A stretch of 64,000 bases of DNA. It comes from Clusia tigrina. Its lineage: Eukaryota > Arthropoda > Insecta > Diptera > Clusiidae. The stretch covers positions 78,659,879 to 78,723,878 of the forward strand of contig OV050032.1 in NCBI GenBank assembly GCA_920105625.2, written 5' to 3'. The notes under the pieces are model-generated. The model was not told the origin of the DNA, made no database searches, and saw nothing but the letters and a program-made list of their open reading frames with translations. The translations under genes and the position numbers were made by a program. This document shows positions 1-15,300 of the stretch, one piece after another. Positions within the stretch are counted from its first letter, which is position 1, and each line of letters starts with the position of its first letter.

Positions 1-2020
1 CTCGAGCCTCTTGTCAATTTAAGCCATCGCTCAAAGATATGCTACCCTTGAATCCCGAATCAAACACTGATAAAACTTCAAATGGCCCTAACTTCTATAC
101 GGTACGTCCTACACCTATAAAAGTTTGCAACATACAAATGCTTGTAACTTTTTACTGGAGCGTCATAAAACCTTGAAATTTTGTAACAATAAAGTACTCG
201 AGCCTCTGGTCAATTTAAGTTATCGCTCAAAGCTATGCTACCCTTGAGTCCCAAATCAAATACTGATAAAACTTCAAATGCCCCTAACTTCTATACGGTA
301 CGTCCTAGACCTATCAACGTTTTTCAACATACAAATGCTTGTAAATTTTTACTGGAGCGTCATAAAACCTTGAAATTTTGTAGCAATAAAGTACTCGAGC
401 CTCTTGTCAATTTAAGCTATCGCTCAAAGCTATGCTACCCTTGAGTCCCAAATCAAATACTGATAAAACTTCAAATGCCCCTAACTTCTATACGGTACGT
501 CCTACACCTATCAAAGTTTGCAACATACAAATGCTTGTAACTTTTTACTGGAGTGTCATAAAACCTTGAAATTTTGTAACAATAAAGTACTCGAGCCTCT
601 TGTCAATTTAAGCTATCGCTCAAAGCTATGCTACCCTTGAGTCCCAAATCAAACACTGATAAAACTTCATATAGCCCTAACTTCTATACGGTACGTCCTA
701 CACCTATCAAAGTTTGCAACATACAAATGCTTGCAACTTTTTACTGGAGCGTCATAAAACCTTGAAATTTTGTAACAATAAAGTACTCGAGCCTCTTGTC
801 AATTTAAGCTATCGCTCAAAGCTATGCTACCCTTGAGTCCCAAATCAAACACTGATAAAACTTCAAATGGTCCTGACTTCTATATGGTACGTCCTACACC
901 TATCAAAGTTTGCAACATACAAATGCTTGTAACTTTTTACTGGAACGTCATAAAACCTTGAAATTTTGTAACAATAAAGTACTCGAGCCTCTTGTCAATT
1001 TAAGCTATCGCTCAAAGCTATGCTACCCTTGAGTCCCAAATCAAACACTGATAAAACTTCAAATGGTCCTGACTTCTATATGGTACATCCTACACCTATC
1101 AAAGTTTGCAACATACAAATGCTTGTAACTTTTTACTGGAACGTCATAAAACTTTGAAATTTTGTAACAATAAAGTACTCGAGCATCTTGTCAATTTAAG
1201 CTATCGCTCAAAGCTATGCTACCCTTAAGTCCCAAATCAAACACTGATAAAACTTCAAATGGCCCTAACTTCTATACGGTACGTCCTACACCTATCAAAG
1301 TTTGCAACATACAAATGCTTGTAACTTTTTACTGGAGCGTCATAAAACCTTGAAATTTTGTAACAATAAAGTACTCGAGCCTCTTGTCAATTTAAGCTAT
1401 CGCTCAAAGTTATCCTACCCTTGAGTACCAAACCAAACATTGCTAAAACTTCAAATGCCCCTAACTTCTATACGGTACGTCCTACACCTATCAAAGTTTG
1501 CAACATACAAATGCTTGTATCTTTTTACTGGAGCGTCATAAAACCTTGAAATTTTGTAACAATAAAGTACTCGAGCCTCTTGTCAATTTAAGCCATCGCT
1601 CAAAGATATGCTACCCTTGAATCCCGAATCAAACACTGATAAAACTTCAAATGGCCCTAACTTCTATACGGTACGTCCTACACCTATAAAAGTTTGCAAC
1701 ATACAAATGCTTGTAACTTTTTACTGGAGCGTCATAAAACCTTGAAATTTTGTAACAATAAAGTACTCGAGCCTCTGGTCAATTTAAGTTATCGCTCAAA
1801 GCTATGCTACCCTTGAGTCCCAAATCAAATACTGATAAAACTTCAAATGCCCCTAACTTCTATACGGTACGTCCTAGACCTATCAACGTTTTTCAACATA
1901 CAAATGCTTGTAACTTTTTACTGGAGCGTCATAAAACCTTGAAATTTTGTAGCAATAAAGTACTCGAGCCTCTTGTCAATTTAAGCTATCACTCAAAGCT
2001 ACGCTACCCTTGAGTCCCAA
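1..2020 (+). repeat. Left-end block with 1.569-kb spacing (8 monomers)
   Basis: The first about 450 bp (marked by AAGCCATCGC, AAAGATATGC, AATCCCGAAT and the rare TCAACGTTTTTCAACATA) recurs starting at 1570, an offset of 1569 bp (8 x 196 + 1). After about 2020 the two copies stop matching. A distinct monomer with GTTATCCTACCC and ACCAAACCAAACATTGC occurs near 1408, 2586 and 6502, so this end is a mosaic of older, partly overwritten duplications. The window starts inside the array, so the true left border is not visible. Confidence 0.8.
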
Positions 2021-2489
2021 ATCAAACACTGATAAAACTTCAAATGGCCCTAACTTCTATACGGTACGTCCTACACCTATCAAAGTTTGCAACATACAAA
2101 TGCTTGTAAGTTTTTACTGGAGCGTCATAAAACATTGAAATTTTGTAACAATAAAGTACTCGAGCCTCTGGTCAATTTAAGTTATCGCTCAAAGCTATGC
2201 TACCCTTCAGCCCCAAATCAAACACTGATAAAACTTCAAATGGCCCTAACTTCTATACGGTAGATCCTACACCTATCAAAGTTTGCAACATACAAATGCT
2301 TGTAACTTTTTACTGGAGTGTCATAAAACCTTGAAATTTTGTAACAATAAAGTACTCGAGCCTCTTGTCAATTTAAGCTATCGCTCAAAGCTATGCTACC
2401 CTTGAGTCCCAAATCAAACACTGATAAAACTTCAAATGGCCCTAACTTCTATACGGTACGTCCTACACCTATCAAAGTTTGCAACATAC

Positions 2490-5400
2490 AAATGCTTGTA
2501 ACTTTTTACTGGAGCGTCATAAAACCTTGAAATTTTGTAACAATAAAGTACTCGAGCCTCTTGTCAATTTAAGCTGTCGCTCAAAGTTATCCTACCCTTG
2601 AGTACCAAACCAAACATTGCTAAAACTTCAAATGCCCCTAACTTCTATACGGTACGTCCTACACCTATCAAAGTTTGCAACATACAAATGCTTGTATCTT
2701 TTTACTGGAGCGTCATAAAATCTTGAAATTTTGTAACAATAAAGTACTCGAGCCTCTTGTCAATTTAAGCTATCGCTCAAAGTTATGCTACCCTTGAGTC
2801 CCAAATCAAACACTGATAAAACTTCAAATGGTCCTGACTTCTATATTGTACGTCCTACACCTATCAAAGTTTGCAACATACAAATGCTTGTAACTTTTTA
2901 CTGGAACGTCATAAATCCTTGAAATTTTGTAACAATAAAGTACTCGAGCCTCTTGTCAATTTAAGCTATCGCTCAAAGCTATGCTACCCTTGCGTCGCAA
3001 ATCAAACACTGATAAAACTTCAAATGGACTTAACTTCTATACGGTACGTCCTACACCTATCAAAGTTTGCAACATACATATGCTTGTAACTTTTTACTGG
3101 AACGTCATAATACCTTGAAATTTTGTAACAATAAAGTACTCGAGCCTCTTCTCAATTTAAGCTATCGCTCAAAGCTATGCTACCCCTGTCCCAAATCAAA
3201 CACTGATAAAACTTCAAATGGCCCTAACTTCTATACGGTACGTCCTACACCTATCAAAGTTTGCAACATACAAATGCTTGTAACTTTTTACTGGAGTGTC
3301 ATTTAACCTTGAAATTTTGTAACAATAAAGTACTCGAGCCTCATGTCAATTTAAGCTGTCGCTCAAAGCTATGCTACCCTTGAGCCCCAAATCAAACACT
3401 GATAAAACTTCAAATGGCCCTAACTTCTATACGGTACGTCCTACACCTACCAAAGTTTGCAACATACAATTGCTTGTAACTTTTTACTGGAGCGTCATAA
3501 AACCTTAAAAGTTTGTAACAATAAAGTACTCGAGCCTCTTGTCAATTTAAGTTATCGCTGAAAGCTATGCTACCCTTGAGTCCCAAATCAAACACTGATA
3601 AAATTTCAAATGCCCCTAACTTCTATACGGTACGTCCTACACCTATCAAAGTTTGCAACATACAAATGCTTGTAACTTTTTACTGGAGAGTCATAAAACT
3701 TTGAAATTTTGTAACAATAAAGTACTCGAGCCTCTTGTCAATTTAGCTGTCGCTCAAAGCTATGCTACCTTTAAGTCCCAAATCAAACAATGATAAAACT
3801 GCAAATGGCCCTAACTTCTATACGGTACGTCCCACACCTATCAAAGTTTGCAACATACAAATGCTTGTAACTTTTTACTGGAGCGTCATAACACCTTGAA
3901 TTTTTCTAACAATAAAGTACTCGAGCCTCTTGTCAATTTAAGCTATCGCTCAAAGCTAAGCTACGCTTGAGTCCCAAATCAAACACTGATAAAACTTCAA
4001 ATGGTCCTGACTTCTATACGGTACGTCCTACACCTATCAAAGTTTGCAACATACAAATGCTTGTAACTTTTTACTGGAGCGTCATAAAACCTTGAAATTT
4101 TGTAACAATAAAGTACTCGAGCCTCTTGTCAATTTAAGTTATCGCTCAAAGCTATGCTACGCTTGAGTCCCAAATCAAACACTGATAAAACTTCAAATGG
4201 TGCTGACTTCTATACGGTACGTCCTACACCTATCAAAGTTTGCAATATACAAATGCTTGTAACTTTTTACTGGAGCGTCATAAAACCTTGAAATTTTGTA
4301 ACAATAAAGTACTCGAGCCTCTTGTCAATTTAAGCTATCGCTCAAAGCTAAGCTACGCTTGAGTCCCAAATCAAACACTGATAAAACTTCAAATGGTCCT
4401 GACTTCTATACGGTACGTCCTACACCTATCAAAGTTTGCAACATACAAATGCTTGTAACTTTTTACTGGAGCGTCATAAAACCTTGAAATTTTGTAACAA
4501 TAAAGTACTCGAGCCTCTTGTCAATTTAAGTTATCGCTCAAAGCTATGCTACGCTTGAGTCCCAAATCAAACACTGATAAAACTTCAAATGGTGCTGACT
4601 TCTATACGGTACGTCCTACACCTATCAAAGTTTGCAATATACAAATGCTTGTAACTTTTTACTGGAGCGTCATAAAACCTTGAAATTTTGTAACAATAAA
4701 GTACTCGAGCCTCTTGTCAATTTAAGCTATCGCTCAAAGCTATGCTACCCTTGAGTCCCAAATCAAACACTGATAAAACTACAAATGGCCCTAACTTCTA
4801 TACGGTACGTCCTACACCTATCAAAGTTTGCAACATACAAATGCTTCTAAATTTTTACTACAGCGTCATAAAACCTTGAAATTTTGTAACAATAAAGTAC
4901 TCGAGCCTCTTGCCAATTTAAGCTATCGCTCAAAGCTATGCTACGCTTGAGTCCCAAATCAAACACTGATAAAACTTCAAATGGTCCTGACTTCTATACG
5001 GTACGTCCTACACCTATCAAAGTTTGCAACATACAAATGCTTGTAACTTTTTACTGGAGCGTCATAAAACCTTGAAATTTTGTAACAATAAAGTACTCGA
5101 GCCTCTTGTCAATTTAAGTTATCGCTCAAAGCTATGCTACGCTTGAGTCCCAAATCAAACACTGATAAAACTTCAAATGGTGCTGACTTCTATACGGTAC
5201 GTCCTACACCTATCAAAGTTTGCAACAAACAAATGCTTGTAACTTTTTACTGGAGCGTCATAAAACCTTGAAATTTTGTAACAATAAAGTACTCGAGCCT
5301 CTTGTCAATTTAAGTTATCGCTCAAAGCTATGCTACCCTTGAGTCCAAAATCAAACACTAATAAAACTTCAAATTGCCCTAATTCCTATACGGTACGTCC

Positions 5401-7520
5401 TACACCTATCAAAGTTTGTAACATACAAATGATTATAACTTTTTACTGGAGCGTCATAAAACCTTGAAATTTTGTAACAATAAAGTACTCGAGCCTCTTG
5501 ACAATTTAAGCTATCGCTCAAAGCTATGCTACCCTTGAGTCCCAAATCAAACACTGATAGAACTTCAAATGGCCCTAACTTCTATAGGGTACGTCCTACA
5601 CCTATCAAAGTTTGCAACATACAAATGCTTGTAACTTTTTACTGGAACGTCATAAAACCTTGAAATTTTTAACAATAAAGTACTCGAGCCTCTTGTCAAT
5701 TTAAGCTATCGCTCAAAGCTATGCTACCCTTGAGTCCCAAATCAAACACTGATAAAACTACAAATGGCCCTAACTTCTATACGGTACGTCCTACACCTAT
5801 CAAAGTTTGCAACATACAAATGCTTCTAAATTTTTACTACAGCGTCATAAAATCTTGAAATTTTGTAACAATAAAGTACTCGAGCCTCTTGTCAATTTAA
5901 GCTATCGCTCAAAGCTATGCTACCCTTGAGTCCCAAATCAAACACTGATAGAACTTCAAATGGCCCTAACTTCTATAGGGTACGTCCTACACCTATCAAA
6001 GATTGCAACATACAAATGCTTGTAACTTTTTACTGGAACGTCATAAAACCTTGAAATTTTGTAACAATAAAGTACTCGAGCCTCTTGTCACTTTAAGCTA
6101 TCGCTCAAAGCTATGCTACCCTTGAGTCCCAAATCAAACACTGATAGAACTTCAAATAGCCCTAACTTCTATAGGGTACGTCCTACACCTATCAAAGTTT
6201 GCAACATACAAATGCTTGTAACTTTTTACTGGAACGTCATAAAACTTTGAAATTTTGTAACAATAAAGTTTTCGAGCCTCTTGTCAATTTAAGCTATCGC
6301 TCAAAGCTATGCTACCCTTAAGTCCCAAATCAAACACTGATAAAACTTCAAATGGCCCTAACTTCTATACGGTACGTCCTACACCTATCAAAGTTTGCAA
6401 CATACAAATGCTTGTAACTTTTTACTGGAGCGTCATAAAACCTTGAAATTTTGTAACAATAAAGTACTCGAGCCTCTTGTCAATTTAAGCTATCGCTCAA
6501 AGTTATCCTACCCTTGAGTACCAAACCAAACATTGCTAAAACTTCAAATGCCCCTAACTTCTATACGGTACGTCCTACACCTATCAAAGTTTGCAACATA
6601 CAAATGCTTGTATCTTTTTACTGGAGCGTCATAAAATCTTGAAATTTTGTAACAATAAAGTACTCGAGCCTCTTGTCAATTTAAGCTATCGCTCAAAGTT
6701 ATGCTACCCTTGAGTCCCAAATCAAACACTGATAAAACTTCAAATGGTCCTGACTTCTATATTGTACGTCCTACACCTATCAAAGTTTGCAACATACAAA
6801 TGCTTGTAACTTTTTACTGGAACGTCATAAATCCATGAAATTTTGTAACAATAAAGTACTCGAGCCTCTTGTCAATTTAAGCTATCGCTCAAAGCTATGC
6901 TACCCTTGCGTCGCAAATCAAACACTGATAAAATTTCAAATGGACTTAACTTCTATACGGTACGTCCTACACCTATCAAAGTTTGCAACATACATATGCT
7001 TGTAACTTTTTACTGGAACGTCATAATACCTTGAAATTTTGTAACAATAAAGTACTCGAGCCTCTTGTCAATTTAAGCTATCGCTCAAAGCTATGCTACC
7101 CCTGTCCCAAATCAAACACTGATAAAACTTCAAATGGCCCTAACTTCTATACGGTACGTCCTACACCTATCAAAGTTTGCAACATACAAATGCTTGTAAC
7201 TTTTTACTGGAGTGTCATTTAACCTTGAAATTTTGTAACAATAAAGTACTCGAGCCTCTTGTCAATTTAAGCTGTCGCTCAAAGCTATGCTACCCTTGAG
7301 TCCCAAATCAAACACTGATAAAACTTCAAATGGCCCTAACTTCTATACGGTACGTCCTACACCTAACAAAGTTTGCAACATACAATTGCTTGTAACTTTT
7401 TACTGGAGCGTCATAAAACCTTAAAAGTTTGTAACAATAAAGTACTCGAGCCTCTTGTCAATTTAAGTTATCGCTGAAAGCTATGCTACCCTTGAGTCCC
7501 AAATCAAAGACTGATAAAAC
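2490..7520 (+). repeat. Two block copies spaced 3.916 kb apart
   Basis: About 1.1 kb at 2.5-3.6 kb matches 6.4-7.5 kb at a constant offset of 3916 bp (20 x 196 - 4). Shared private marks are TTGTATCTTTTTACTGG (2693 and 6609), TTGCGTCGCAAATC (2990 and 6906), the shortened CTACCCCTGTCCC (about 3180 and 7096), TCATTTAACC (about 3300 and 7216) and ATCGCTGAAAGC (about 3555 and 7471). Between them lie two-monomer repeats near 3.95-5.3 kb carrying CTACGCTTGAG and GGTGCTGAC. Confidence 0.8.
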
Positions 7521-10500
7521 TTCAAATGGCCCTAACTTCTATACGGTACGTGCTATACCTATCAAAGTTTGCAACATACAAATGCTTGTAACTTTTTACT
7601 GGAGCGTCATAAAACCTTGAAATTTTGTAACAATAAAGTACTCGAGCCTCTTGTCAATTTAAGCTATCGATCGAAGCTATGCTACCCTTGAGTCCCAAAT
7701 CTAACACTGATAAAACTTCAAATGGCCCTAACTTCTATACGGTACGTCCTACACCTATCAAAGTTTGCAACATGCAAATGCTTGTAACTTTTTACTGGAG
7801 CGTCATAAACCCTTGAAATTTTGTAACAATGAAATACTCGAGCCTCTTGTCAAATTAAGCTATCGCTCAAAGCTATGCTACCCTTGAGTCCCAAATCAAA
7901 CACTGATAAAATTTCAAATGCCCCTAACTTCTATACGGTACGTCCTACACCTATCAAAGTTTGCAACATACAAATGCTTGTAACTTTTTACTGGAGCGTC
8001 ATAAAACTTTGAAATTTTGTAACAATAAAGTACTCGAGCCTCTTGTCCATTTAGCTGTCGCTCAAAGCTATGCTACCTTTAAGTCCCAAATCAAACAATG
8101 ATAAAACTGCAAATGGCCCTAACTTCTATACGGTACGTCCCACACCTATCAAAGTTTGCAACATACAAATGCTTGTAACTTTTTACTGGAGCGTCATAAC
8201 ACCTTGAATTTTTCTAACAATAAAGTACTCGAGCCTCTTGTCAATTTAAGCTATCGCTCAAAGCTATGCTACGCTTGAGTCCCAAATCAAACACTGATAA
8301 AACTTCAAATGGTCCTGACTTCTATACGGTACGTCCTACACCTATCAAAGTTTGCAACATACAAATGCTTGTAACTTTTTCCTGGAGCGTCATAAAACCT
8401 TGAAATTTTGTAACAATAAAGTACTCGAGCCTCTTGTCAATTTAAGTTATCGCTCAAAGCTATGCTACGCTTGAGTCCCAAATCAAACACTGATAAAACT
8501 TCAAATGGTGCTGACTTCTATACGGTACGTCCTACACCTATCAAAGTTTGCAACATACAAATGCTTGTAACTTTTTACTGGAGCGTCATAAAACCTTGAA
8601 ATTTTGTAACAATAAAGTACTCGAGCCTCTTGTCAATTTAAGCTATCGCTCAAAGCTATGCTACCCTTGAGTCCAAAATCAAACACTAATAAAACTTCAA
8701 ATTGCCCTAATTCCTATACGGTACGTCCTACACCTATCAAAGTTTGTAACATACAATTGAAATTTTGTAACAATAAAGTACTCGAGCCTCTTGTCAATTT
8801 AAGCTATCGCTCAAAGCTATGCTACCCTTGAGTCCCAAATCAAACACTGATAGAACTTCAAATGGCCCTAACTTCTATAGGGTACGTCCTACACCTATCA
8901 AAGTTTGCAACATACAAATGCTTGTAACTTTTTACTGGAACGTCATAAAACCTTGAAATTTTTAACAATAAAGTACTCGAGCCTCTTGTCAATTTAAGCT
9001 ATCGCTCAAAGCTATGCTACCCTTGAGTCCCAAATCAAACACTGATAAAACTACAAATGGCCCTAACTTCTATACGGTACGTCCTACACCTATCAAAGTT
9101 TGCAACATACAAATGCTTCTAAATTTTTACTACAGCGTCATAAAACCTTGAAATTTTGTAACAATAAAGTACTCGAGCCTCTTGCCAATTAAAGCTATCG
9201 CTCAAAGCTATGCTACGCTTGAGTCCCAAATCAAACACTGCTAAAACTTCAAATGGTGCTGACTTCTATACGGTACGTCCTACACCTATCAAAGTTTGCA
9301 ACATACAAATGCTTGTAACTTTTTACTGGAGCGTCATAAAACCTTGAAATTTTGTAACAATAAAGTACTCGAGCCTCTTGTCAATTTAAGTTATCGCTCA
9401 AAGCTATGCTACCCTTGAGTCCAAAATCAAACACTAATAAAACTTCAAATTGCCCTAATTCCTATACGGTACGTCCTACACCTATCAAAGTTTGTAACAT
9501 ACAAATGATTATAACTTTTTACTGGAGCGTCATAAAACCTTGAAATTTTGTAACAATAAAGTACTCGAGCCTCTTGTCAATTTAAGCTATCGCTCAAAGC
9601 TATGCTACCCTTGCGTCGCAAATCAAACACTGATAAAATTTCAAATGGACTTAACTTCTATACGGTACGTCCTACACCTATCAAAGTTTGCAACATACAT
9701 ATGCTTGTAACTTTTTACTGGAACGTCATAATACCTTGAAATTTTGTAACAATAAAGTACTCGAGCCTCTTGTCAATTTAAGCTATCGCTCAAAGCTATG
9801 CTACCCCTGTCCCAAATCAAACACTGATAAAACTTCAAATGGCCCTAACTTCTATACGGTACGTCCTACACCTATCAAAGTTTGCAACATACAAATGCTT
9901 GTAACTTTTTACTGGAGTGTCATTTAACCTTGAAATTTTGTAACAATAAAGTACTCGAGCCTCTTGTCAATTTAAGCTGTCGCTCAAAGCTATGCTACCC
10001 TTGAGTCCCAAATCAAACACTGATAAAACTTCAAATGGCCCTAACTTCTATACGGTACGTCCTACACCTAACAAAGTTTGCAACATACAATTGCTTGTAA
10101 CTTTTTACTGGAGCGTCATAAAACCTTAAAAGTTTGTAACAATAAAGTACTCGAGCCTCTTGTCAATTTAAGTTATCGCTGAAAGCTATGCTACCCTTGA
10201 GTCCCAAATCAAAGACTGATAAAACTTCAAATGGCCCTAACTTCTATACGGTACGTGCTATACCTATCAAAGTTTGCAACATACAAATGCTTGTAACTTT
10301 TTACTGGAGCGTCATAAAACCTTGAAATTTTGTAACAATAAAGTACTCGAGCCTCTTGTCAATTTAAGCTATCGATCGAAGCTATGCTACCCTTGAGTCC
10401 CAAATCTAACACTGATAAAACTTCAAATGGCCCTAACTTCTATACGGTACGTCCTACACCTATCAAAGTTTGCAACATGCAAATGCTTGTAACTTTTTAC

Positions 10501-12300
10501 TGGAGCGTCATAAACCCTTGAAATTTTGTAACAATGAAATACTCGAGCCTCTTGTCAAATTAAGCTATCGCTCAAAGCTATGCTACCCTTGAGTCCCAAA
10601 TCAAACACTGATAAAATTTCAAATGCCCCTAACTTCTATACGGTACGTCCTACACCTATCAAAGTTTGCAACATACAAATGCTTGTAACTTTTTACTGGA
10701 GCGTCATAAAACTTTGAAATTTTGTAACAATAAAGTACTCGAGCCTCTTGTCCATTTAGCTGTCGCTCAAAGCTATGCTACCTTTAAGTCCCAAATCAAA
10801 CAATGATAAAACTGCAAATGGCCCTAACTTCTATACGGTACGTCCCACACCTATCAAAGTTTGCAACATACAAATGCTTGTAACTTTTTACTGGAGCGTC
10901 ATAACACCTTGAATTTTTCTAACAATAAAGTACTCGAGCCTCTTGTCAATTTAAGCTATCGCTCAAAGCTATGCTACGCTTGAGTCCCAAATCAAACACT
11001 GATAAAACTTCAAATGGTCCTGACTTCTATACGGTACGTCCTACACCTATCAAAGTTTGCAACATACAAATGCTTGTAACTTTTTCCTGGAGCGTCATAA
11101 AACCTTGAAATTTTGTAACAATAAAGTACTCGAGCCTCTTGTCAATTTAAGTTATCGCTCAAAGCTATGCTACGCTTGAGTCCCAAATCAAACACTGATA
11201 AAACTTCAAATGGTGCTGACTTCTATACGGTACGTCCTACACCTATCAAAGTTTGCAACATACAAATGCTTGTAACTTTTTACTGGAGCGTCATAAAACC
11301 TTGAAATTTTGTAACAATAAAGTACTCGAGCCTCTTGTCAATTTAAGTTATCGCTCAAAGCTATGCTACCCTTGAGTCCAAAATCAAACACTAATAAAAC
11401 TTCAAATTGCCCTAATTCCTATACGGTACGTCCTACACCTATCAAAGTTTGTAACATACAATTGAAATTTTGTAACAATAAAGTACTCGAGCCTCTTGTC
11501 AATTTAAGCTATCGCTCAAAGCTATGCTACCCTTGAGTCCCAAATCAAACACTGATAGAACTTCAAATGGCCCTAACTTCTATAGGGTACGTCCTACACC
11601 TATCAAAGTTTGCAACATACAAATGCTTGTAACTTTTTACTGGAACGTCATAAAACCTTGAAATTTTTAACAATAAAGTACTCGAGCCTCTTGTCAATTT
11701 AAGCTATCGCTCAAAGCTATGCTACCCTTGAGTCCCAAATCAAACACTGATAAAACTACAAATGGCCCTAACTTCTATACGGTACGTCCTACACCTATCA
11801 AAGTTTGCAACATACAAATGCTTCTAAATTTTTACTACAGCGTCATAAAACCTTGAAATTTTGTAACAATAAAGTACTCGAGCCTCTTGCCAATTAAAGC
11901 TATCGCTCAAAGCTATGCTACGCTTGAGTCCCAAATCAAACACTGCTAAAACTTCAAATGGTGCTGACTTCTATACGGTACGTCCTACACCTATCAAAGT
12001 TTGCAACATACAAATGCTTGTAACTTTTTACTGGAGCGTCATAAAACCTTGAAATTTTGTAACAATAAAGTACTCGAGCCTCTTGTCAATTTAAGTTATC
12101 GCTCAAAGCTATGCTACCCTTGAGTCCAAAATCAAACACTAATAAAACTTCAAATTGCCCTAATTCCTATACGGTACGTCCTACACCTATCAAAGTTTGT
12201 AACATACAAATGATTATAACTTTTTACTGGAGCGTCATAAAACCTTGAAATTTTGTAACAATAAAGTACTCGAGCCTCTTGTCAATTTAAGCTATCGCTC
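6880..12300 (+). repeat. Tandem duplication of a 2.705-kb, 14-monomer block
   Basis: Copies at about 6.88-9.59 and 9.59-12.29 kb match at an exact offset of 2705 bp. Marks: TTGCGTCGC at 6906 and 9611; the fused CATACAATTGAAATTTTG at about 8750 and 11455; ATCGATCGAAGC; CAATGAAATACTCGAG; and the 195-bp monomer with AATTTAGCTGTCGC. The unit is 39 bp short of 14 x 196 because it contains one monomer missing about 35 bp plus several 1-2-bp losses. The copies abut directly, as expected from unequal crossing-over or replication-based duplication (inference). Confidence 0.88.
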
Positions 12301-15300
12301 AAAGCAATGCTACCCTTGAGTCCCAAATCAAACACTGATAGAACTTCAAATGGCCCTAACTTCTATAGGGTACGTCCTACACCTATCAAAGTTTGCAACA
12401 TACAAATGCTTGTAACTTTTTACTGGAACGTCATAAAACCTTGAAATTTTTAACAATAAAGTACTCGAGCCTCTTGTCAATTTAAGCTATCGCTCAAAGC
12501 TATGCTACCCTTGAGTCCCAAATCAAACACTGATAAAACTACAAATGGCCCTAACTTCTATACGGTACGTCCTACACCTATCAAAGTTTGCAACATACAA
12601 ATGCTTCTAAATTTTTACTACAGCGTCATAAAACCTTGAAATTTTGTAACAATAAAGTACTCGAGCCTCTTGCTAATTAAAGCTATCGCTCAAAGCTATG
12701 CTACCCTTGAGTCCCAAATCAAACACTGATAAAACTTCAAATGGTCCTGACTTCTATACGGTACGTCCTACACCTATCAAAGTTTGCAACATACAAATGC
12801 TTGTAACTTTTTACTGGAGCGTCATAAAACCTTGAAATTTTGTAACAATAAAGTACTCGAGCCTCTTGTCAATTTAAGTTATCGCTCAAAGCTATGCTAC
12901 GCTTGAGTCCCAAATCAAACACTGATAAAACTTCAAATGGTGCTGACTTCTATACGGTACGTCCTACACCTATCAAAGTTTGCAACATACAAATGCTTGT
13001 AACTTTTTACTGGAGCGTCATAAAACCTTGAAATTTTGTAACAATAAAGTACTCGAGCCTCTTGTCAATTTAAGCTATCGCTCAAAGCTATGCTACCCTT
13101 GAGTCCCAAATCAAACACTGATAGAACTTCAAATGGCCCTAACTTCTATAGGGTACGTCCTACACCTATCAAAGTTTGCAACATACAAATGCTTGTAACT
13201 TTTTACTGCAACGTCATAAAACCTTGAAATTTTGTAACAATAAAGTACTCGAGCCTCTTGTCAATTTAAGCTATCGCTCAAAGCTATGCTACCCTTGAGT
13301 CCCAAATCAAACACTGATAAAACTACAAATGGCCCTAACTTCTGGACGGTACGTCCTACACCTATCAAAGTTTGCAACATACAAATGCTTCTAAATTTTT
13401 ACTACAGCGTCATAAAACCTTGAAATTATGTAACAATAAAGTACTCGAGCCTCTTGTCAATTTAAGCATTCGCTCAAAGCTATGCTACCCCTGTCCCAAA
13501 TCAAACACTGATAAAACTTCAAATGGCCCTAACTTCTATACGGTACGTCCTACACCTATCAAAGTTTGCAACATACAAATGCTTGTAACTTTTTACTGGA
13601 GCGTCATAAACCCTTGAAATTTTGTAACAATGAAATACTCGAGCCTCTTGTCAAATTTAGCTATCGCTCAAAGCTATGCTACCCTTGAGTCCCAAATCAA
13701 ACACTGATAAAATTTCAAATGGCCCTAACTTCTATACGGTACGTCCTACACCTACCAAAGTTTGCAACATACAAATGCTTGTAACTTTTTACTGGAGCGT
13801 CATAAAACCTTGAAATTTTGTAACAATAAAGTACTCGAGCCTCTTGTCAATTTAAGTTATCGCTCAAAGCTATGCTACGCTTGAGTCCAAAATCAAACAC
13901 TAATAAAACTTCAAATTGCCCTAATTTCTATACGGTACGTCCTACACCTATCAAAGTTTGTAACATACAAATGATTATAACTTTTTACTGGAGCGTCATA
14001 AAACCTTGAAATTTTGTAACAATAAAGTACTCGAGCCTCTTGTCAATTTAAGCTATCGCTCAAAGCTATGCTACCCTTGAGTCCCAAATCAAACACTGAT
14101 AGAACTTCAAATGGCCCTAACTTCTATAGGGTACGTCCTACACCTATCAAAGTTTGCAACATACAAATGCTTGTAACTTTTTACTGGAACGTCATAAAAC
14201 CTTGAAATTTTGTAACAATAAAGTACTCGAGCCTCTTGTCAATTTAAGCTATCGCTCAAAGCTATGCTACCCTTGAGTCCCAAATCAAACACTGATAAAA
14301 CTACAAATGGCCCTAACTTCTGGACGGTACGTCCTACACCTATCAAAGTTTGCAACATACAAATGCTTCTAAATTTTTACTACAGCGTCATAAAACCTTG
14401 AAATTTTGTAACAATAAAGTACTCGAGCCTCTTGTCAATTAAAGCTATCGCTCAAAGCTATGCTACCCTTGAGTCCCAAATCAAACACTGAGAAAACTTC
14501 AAATGGCCCTAACTTGTATACGGTACGTCCTACACCTATCAAAGTTTGCAACATACAAATGCTTGTAACTTGTTACTGGAGCGTCAGAAAACCTTGAAAT
14601 TTTGTAACAATAAAGTACTCGAGCCTCATATCAATTAAAGCTATCGCTCAAAGCTATGCTACCCTTGAGTCCCAAATCAATCACTGATAAAACTTCAAAT
14701 GGCCCTAACTTCTATACGGTACGTCCTACACCTATCAAAGTTTGCAACATACAAATGCTTGTAACTTTTTACTGGAACGTCATAAAACCTTGAAAGTTTG
14801 TAACAATAAAGTACTCGAGCCTCTTGCCGATTTAATCTATCGCTCAAAGCTATGCTACCCTTCAGCCCCAAATCAAACACTGATAAAACTTCAAATGGCC
14901 CTAACTTCTATACGGTACGTCCTACACCTATCAAAGTTTGCAACATACAAATGCTTGTAACTTTTTACTGGAGCGTCATAAACCCTTGAAATTTTGTAAC
15001 AATGAAATACTCGAGCCTCTTGTCAAATTAAGCTATCGCTCAAAGCTATGCTACCCTTGAGTCCCAAATCAAACACTGATAAAATTTCAAATGCCCCTAA
15101 CTTCTATACGGTACGTCCTACACCTATCAAAGTTTGCAACATACAAATGCTTGTAACTTTTTACTGGAGCGTCATAAAACTTTGAAATTTTGTAACAATA
15201 AAGTACTCGAGCCTCTTGTCAATTTAGCTGTCGCTCAAAGCTATGCTACCTTTAAGTCCCAAATCAAACAATGATAAAACTGCAAATGGCCCTAACTTCT